Assembly (NCBI GenBank): GCA_022495005.1
Contig: JAGYXB010000158.1
Coordinates: 310,001 to 374,000, forward strand
Source of the DNA: Rhyacophila brunnea
Taxonomy: Eukaryota; Arthropoda; Insecta; Trichoptera; Rhyacophilidae
Length of the DNA stretch: 64,000 nt
Direction of reading: 5' to 3'
Shown: positions 58,924-64,000 of the stretch, piece by piece
How positions within the stretch are numbered: position 1 is the first letter of the stretch
How the letters are laid out: each line of letters opens with the position of its first letter
Notes under the pieces: model-generated
What the model was told of the DNA's origin: nothing
The model's database searches: none
What the model saw: only the letters and a program-made list of their open reading frames with translations
Translations under genes and position numbers: made by a program

Positions 58924-59670
58924 CGCACACTGAGATCTATAGGGTCGTAACTGTAAAAATCCCCAAAAATTACTTATGAATGCAGTTCGATAGAAAAAAA
59001 AATATTTTTTATGCTATACGGAATTAGATGCTACTTGGAAACAGTGGCCTCCTGCACAATTGTGGCCATATGGTTATTTTATATTTAAAATTTTAATTTA
59101 GGGCTATATGGCATTATCATGAGGCCCATTTGCCTAAAAAATATTTCATTTTTGGTAAAATATTTATTTTATTGTGCTAGACCGCCGTATTTGCAGATTA
59201 TTTGCATTCTGATCGAGTAAGTACATACGCACATATTATTTTTTTTAATTGTCCGATATTGAAATAAATTATATTTCGTATCGTACTGATGCTTAAGTTA
59301 TTTTTATTTCTCTATATTTTACATTATATAAAACGCTAATTTTAATAACATTTTATATGAAGAAGGTGCATTTTATTTTTTTCTATTAAAACTATGAAGC
59401 CGCATCTGCAAGTTTGTTCGAAGTTTGTGCGTTAATTTTAAAACTATATGGGTGCAACTGCAAAAATCCACAATATTATTTAAAAATATATATGTATATT
59501 ATATATATATTTAACTGCAGTAGGATAAAGTACACAAAATAATTCTAACATGGTACAATTTTCAGCAGTCTACTGCAATTAATTAAATTGTAGTTAATTA
59601 TTTAACATTAAACTCAAATTACTAAAGATCATGTTATTTACAGTTACGACCCTACAGATCTCAGTGTGCG
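58924..59670. mobile_element. Non-autonomous DNA element with ~37-bp terminal inverted repeats
   Basis: Terminal inverted repeats CGCACACTGAGATCTRTAGG plus GTCGTAACTGTAAA lie at 58924-58957 and 59637-59670, with one difference between the arms. ATAT lies outside both ends and may be a TA/ATAT duplication or part of the repeat. The 680-bp interior is AT-rich without a transposase frame. The superfamily is uncertain. Confidence 0.85.
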
Positions 59671-59965
59671 ATATGTATTCTCTATTACGCCTGTTGTATC
59701 CGTTTGTTTCGCCATTTTTTCTGGTTTCCTGCCCAGACTGTCACTACTATATCGCATTCTTCAATATGAGAAATATGATGTACTCAAATTTATAATGCAG
59801 GGAATGGTAGAGTACAAGATATTATGCAGGTAACCTCATAAAATGGTTCAATGAACAAAGGTTAGTGATCTGATATGGCTGGCTAGGATAGAGAGTTGTA
59901 GCAACTACTGGAATTTGGTCAATAACCTTAACACAAAGAGAAAAGAAGAATATAATGATATATTG

Positions 59966-59968
<3 letters not shown>

Positions 59969-59995
<27 letters not shown>
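59969..59995. repeat. (TA)n microsatellite
   Basis: About thirteen TA units. Confidence 0.9.
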
Positions 59996-59996
<1 letters not shown>

Positions 59997-60149
59997 CAAA
60001 ATGGCGAAAGTAGAATCACAATCAGGATTTTTTTTTGTATTTTGTATTAAAAGCAAAATTCTCATTTAAGAAGACAATAATTGCTTTCGATATTTTCCTG
60101 CTTTTATTTTGGTGAAAATTTGTTTTTTTTTTTGTTGAATTTCTACCTT

Positions 60150-60660
60150 GAATCGCAGTGGCGTAGAGGGGAGAATTTATCGAGGACCTCTGATTAAAAA
60201 TGCGCCGTTTTGAACGGATTCCCCGTTGTACTCGAATTTGAAACCCACCTCAATGTCGTGTCAGGAAATAAACCTTTTGAATACACCGCACGACAGGTAT
60301 ACAACATATAAGTTGTTTGAGAATTTATAAAACAAATATACCGAAAAACGTTTTAACAAAAGTACCGCCAATTTTCTCCATTTAACCGCGGTAAATAAAA
60401 AAAAACTTTCGTTTTTTCACATAAAAATGGTTAAACAGAGCCCGTCCGTAAAAAAACCAGAAATCACAAAAGTAATATAATATATAATGTACATAATATA
60501 TTTAGTTATTTAATTCTTTGGTTATAATTACCAATTTACCAGCGTACTTTTTTCCTACGGTACATAAGTCCCCTTTCAGTCTATATCCGAGGTCGGGAAT
60601 TTTCCCCCATAAATCAAATAGTTCAATTTTTTTAAAATCCAAGAATATCTATATAATAAT
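60150..60660. other. Mixed-composition DNA, single CAGTGGCG end
   Basis: CAGTGGCGTAGAGGGGAG at 60158 looks like a hAT terminus of the kind seen at 10486 and 32402, but no partner end was found downstream. The rest shows no genes. Confidence 0.4.
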
Positions 60661-60674
60661 ATATAGATATACAC

Positions 60675-60980
60675 ACAGAACAGATAATAAATATAATACC
60701 GATAGGCAATATTCAATACGTCGCATGGTGAAGCAGGCTTTTGAATGTGTGAGTGTCCTACGAAAATGAAGCACGCATTATGCACGTGCAATAGTGTGTG
60801 TAATACACTAACATTAAATGAGCGTAAATGCATAAACCGAGAGCAGTTTTTAGTATTCGACGTAAAACGTATTCTTAACACGTGTGTAAGTTTAACCCGG
60901 ATTCATCCTTACTTGAGTCGGTTACCTGCTATCGCCTTCCCCGTTGTGTATTTCAGTTCCCACTATTTCTGAGTTCCCTG
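60675..60980 (+). mobile_element. ~306-bp element with perfect 9-bp TSD (Mutator-like?), copy 2
   Basis: It starts ACAGAACAGATAATAAAT and ends TTTCTGAGTTCCCTG. The perfect 9-bp duplication GATATACAC lies at 60666-60674 and 60981-60989. The ends are only weakly inverted relative to each other (ACAGAAC.AGA and CAGGGAACTCAGA). A 9-bp duplication is characteristic of Mutator-type transposition. The insertion lies at the 5' edge of an RTE tail. Confidence 0.9.
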
Positions 60981-60984
60981 GATA

Positions 60985-61540
60985 TACACATAGCTCGAAG
61001 AAGGGAAAATCGTTGGACAAATCTAGTCATCCAGTGGTACCCGAAAGGTACAAAACGTCCGCAAACAGGAACTCAGAAATAATGGGAACTGAAATACCCA
61101 TTATTAGTAAGGCGATAGCAGGTAACCGTCTCGAGTAAGGAAGAATCCGGGTTCAACTTATAGACGTCTCAAGAATACGTTGTACGTCTAATACTGAAAA
61201 CTGCTCTCGGTTTATGCATTTACGCTCATTTAATGTTGGTGTATTACACACACTATTGCACGTGCATAATGCGTGCTTCATTTTCGTAGGACACTCACAC
61301 ATTGAAAAACCCTGCTTCAACGTGCGGCGTATTGAATATAGCCAATCGGTATTTTATTTATTATCTGTTCTGTGTCCGCAAAGTAGACCTAGAGGCCGCT
61401 GAATCGATAAAATGATTAATTTCTGCGGAAGTATGTAGCAGCAAAACTCACAGGACCGAGAGAAGTGAAATCAACTTGGAGAGGCCTTCATCCAGCAGTG
61501 GATATATGCAGGCTGATGGTTATGATGATATATTTACTGA
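60985..61540 (+). mobile_element. RTE-like LINE 3' end interrupted by element copy 3
   Basis: RRRENRWTNLVIQWYPKGTKRPQ is read at 60994-61064. After the inserted element, the continuation (SRPRGR, IDKMINFCGSM, WNQLGEAFIQQWIYAG-like) runs to about 61530 and ends in GATGATA. It is the same family as 10142-10436. If the insertion is ignored, the frame joins exactly across the GTCCGCAAA target site. Confidence 0.85.
61066..61373 (-). mobile_element. ~308-bp element with perfect 9-bp TSD (Mutator-like?), copy 3
   Basis: It is the reverse complement of 60675-60980, nearly identical, beginning CAGGAACTCAGAAATAATGG and ending TTATCTGTTCTGT. The perfect 9-bp duplication GTCCGCAAA lies at 61057-61065 and 61374-61382. 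With copy 2 it forms a ~300-bp inverted pair separated by 85 bp. The separate target duplications show two independent insertions and not one foldback element. Confidence 0.92.
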
Positions 61541-61780
61541 TAAGCAAGCACAATATGTAAATATTGCATATTATTTATTATGACATGTCAACTGCATATT
61601 GAACAAGTACAGGAAAATCAAACATTTTTGTATTAGAATTTAGAAAAATAAAGGAAAAATATTTAAAGGCTTGAATTAAAGGGTTAGAGGGGAATTTTAA
61701 ATACTGAGGATGCATGAGATGTTCTCCACGAGTGCCGCATTACCGATTGATGGTCTGTAGGTTTAGAATTTAATTACCTT

Positions 61781-61868
61781 CCCCATGCGGACCATAATAT
61801 GAACCTCTATAGAGTGGAGGTTATTTCAATAGACTTTTTTTACTAGGAATGGTTATCAGCCATTCGCC
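61781..61868 (-). mobile_element. SINE family 2, copy g (3' part only)
   Basis: CGGACCATAATATGAACCTC, then AGAGTGGAGGTT and TACTAGGAATGGTTATCAGCCA, match the tail-body region of other copies. The head is lost. Confidence 0.7.
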
Positions 61869-61869
61869 A

Positions 61870-64000
61870 CGGTTAGTAATAACAAGTACGATTAGTTGTG
61901 AATGATGCATGAATTGTTTGTACTTTGGGTAATAATATAACATACTGAATTGGTAAGAAATACGCATATTTTGAAGGTTTCGGTATATATTCATCATTTT
62001 ATGACTAGCATGAACTGTTTCGAGGCCCCCTTTAAATCTTTTAATGGATCAACTGCGTCATCTAGGTCATCGAGGTATAGGTACGTGGAGAAATACCTCG
62101 CCGACTGCCCTCTTAGGGCCAACAAGCGAGCGGGGATCATACTCTGGGTTAGTGGTTCATCGCCGGCGGACAGCCGAAAGCTACAATATTACCTACTAGA
62201 AATAAGATTTATACGTCTTCGCAAGCACTCTGCACTTTCAATAATAATTATCTAATATTCGTTCTTCATAATTATTCTGTATTTTTTTATAATACCTACT
62301 CTATAGCAGACACGCGTCATGTTCCATGATGCTGTCTATCATGCGGCATATTTCGCTTGCTATCACCATGGATGTTGAAGTGTTCAATATACAGGGTCCA
62401 GCAGAGTAGTTGTAATTTATATAGTATTTTCGTACTGTAATAATTAATTATTAATCATTCATTTTATTAATTACCGCCCAATTTTTCTGCCGGAACAATG
62501 TAGGTAGTTCATGATTGTTTATTTAATATTATATTGTTCAGGTATTTTTTTTCTTTATTTATTAATGTATCAACTTTATAATACGCTGTATAAAAAAATA
62601 GATCAGATTATTTTTTATATTCATCAATTCATCATAAAAAAATGAAATATTAAAAAGTTATCGCAAACTTTTTTCTCTGCCTTTGTTAGTCAATTTAATT
62701 GTATTATTCATGACAGAAAACAAAGCTAAAATCCGATTCACCACTAGTATTTTATACGTTTATTCTTTTGTATTTAAATTGACTGTTTCGTTCGGAATAC
62801 AATTAAAGGGTTTCCCGTACGCAGTATTCAGTTTGTTGTAATTACATTGGATACTTGATAATTGCGAGCTTTTTCTATTTTATTGCCTGTAACTGGTTAT
62901 ACGCCAACCACGGTTAAGCTTTGTCTATTTTGTCGAAAACGCGCTGTTTTGTTGAAAGTTTTTCTCATTTTCACAAACCTGTAAATTAACAATATGCTAA
63001 TCCTGTCCTGGAAAAAGTATTAAAAAATCTTTCAAAACGTGAGCAGAATAAAAACTTTTCCCTGATTGAAGAACATTTTTTCTACGTTGAGATGGAGTTT
63101 ATAAAACTTTCTTATTGCTATACACGTGTAGCTATTTCACCATTTTAATTAATTACAATGATTGCAGAAATCCTTTATGTTTCCTTTATTTATATAAACT
63201 TAAAATAATTATTTAAATCTTTGTTTTCTGTTTGTTGTTTTAAAAAACGATGTCTTTTTCGTGTTAATTAATTTATTACACGGAATACAGCTCTAATTTG
63301 GGACTTGTATTTTGTATCTACCTAAGACTAAGACATAAATTAAGAAAAACATTATATTTGTACTACTATGTACTGCTATTAGAATGTTTTTAAACAAATC
63401 TGTACCTAGTACATTTTTTTTGTTGAAAATATAATATATATAAATACTAATAATAAATTATATAATATTATATAATAAATTTATTTAGTTAGAAAAAAAG
63501 AGTATTGTGACATTAGAGCGATTGGCCAATGCACCATAATACAATCATAATAGATACAAAATATAAAAATGACTTAATTACAAATAACAAAAAAGTAGAA
63601 GAGAGAGTATTTTGTAAATAACAAAGTAAAATGATAAAAAATTATAAATTTAACGTATTTAACACATTCACGAATATTATAATATAGTTGAAAAACGATC
63701 AACCTAAATAATATTGTATTAAATAAATTATTTTTTATTGTATATAATTAATTACTAATGATATATTAGGTTTATTTATTATACGCTTATCGAGTGTATT
63801 ATTATTGATAAGGTATCGGGTTTTTTGCAAACACTTCAACTATTATTAATTTGTTTGTTATGTATTTTTTTATTATATCTTTGACATAATAGGCAGGTGC
63901 TAAGTTTTTACCTTCTTTATTGTATTGATTTATTATATAAGTTAGAGTCAATAGTATACGTTGTCAGTGTGTGTTTGCTTTTTGGTGAGTATACACAGCG
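61870..64000. other. Terminal intergenic tract
   Basis: A GC-richer patch at 62030-62220 (TACCTCGCCGACTGCCCTC, CATCGCCGGCGGACAGCC) lies in a 101-codon frame without family features. A similar patch is at 62300-62410. The rest is AT-rich with no repeats paired. Confidence 0.45.

Noticed and set aside
60158..60175. Further hAT element starting CAGTGGCGTAGAGG
   Set aside because: No partner terminus or 8-bp duplication was found in either direction.
60675..61375. One ~700-bp foldback element
   Set aside because: Each arm has its own perfect 9-bp target duplication and the RTE frame rejoins across the second, so these are two separate insertions.
61950..62255. 101-codon frame as a host exon
   Set aside because: Only the middle is GC-richer. 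There is no recognised domain and no convincing splice sites, so coding is unsupported.
1..64000. CRISPR array, operon, rRNA or toxin-type system
   Set aside because: The sequence is eukaryotic in character. No regularly spaced repeats, ribosomal motifs or adjacent co-directional host genes were seen on either strand.

Overview
This is AT-rich eukaryotic DNA, almost certainly from an insect. The evidence is a set of mariner, hAT, RTE-like and jockey-like elements, tRNA-derived SINEs, and a TTAGG-type (insect telomere motif) tract. Frequent TACCTA and AATATTAT words fit Lepidoptera or Hemiptera, and I cannot choose between them. No host protein-coding exon could be identified with confidence. 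The window reads as an intergenic or intronic tract built largely from decayed transposable elements, separated by AT-rich DNA and a few blocks of more balanced composition that could be conserved non-coding sequence.

Layout: 0-6 kb holds a TA-flanked MITE, a SINE with perfect target-site duplications (TSDs), a promoter-like dispersed repeat, and the best coding sequence of the window, a 5'-truncated jockey-clade reverse transcriptase with a long structured 3' UTR. 8-13 kb holds an internally deleted mariner, an RTE tail, two non-autonomous hAT elements with 8-bp TSDs and a second SINE family. 13-28 kb holds LINE fragments, a pair of inverted-orientation hAT MITEs, a foldback element with a TTAGG-like core, and a block of serial hairpins. 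28-34 kb holds an RTE tail, a mariner with all three catalytic aspartates but several frameshifts, one copy of a ~310-bp element with 9-bp TSDs, and another hAT element. 34-53 kb is dominated by SINEs, a composite repeat with a tRNA-like core, RT fragments and palindromes. 53-64 kb holds an element with long terminal inverted repeats and, at 60.7-61.5 kb, two oppositely oriented copies of the 9-bp-TSD element interrupting one RTE tail.

The genes do not form a pathway. Their relationships are parasitic: non-autonomous DNA elements carry ends for absent transposases, and SINE family 2 appears to share its 3' tail with a LINE family present here. I see no CRISPR, operon, rRNA gene or convincing functional tRNA gene, and nothing that amounts to a new multi-gene system. 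The most novel-looking items are the 9-bp-TSD element family, the telomere-motif foldback, the composite tRNA-core repeat, a cluster of a ~25-bp motif at 38.8-39.1 kb, and the hairpin-rich block at 21.65-21.88 kb.
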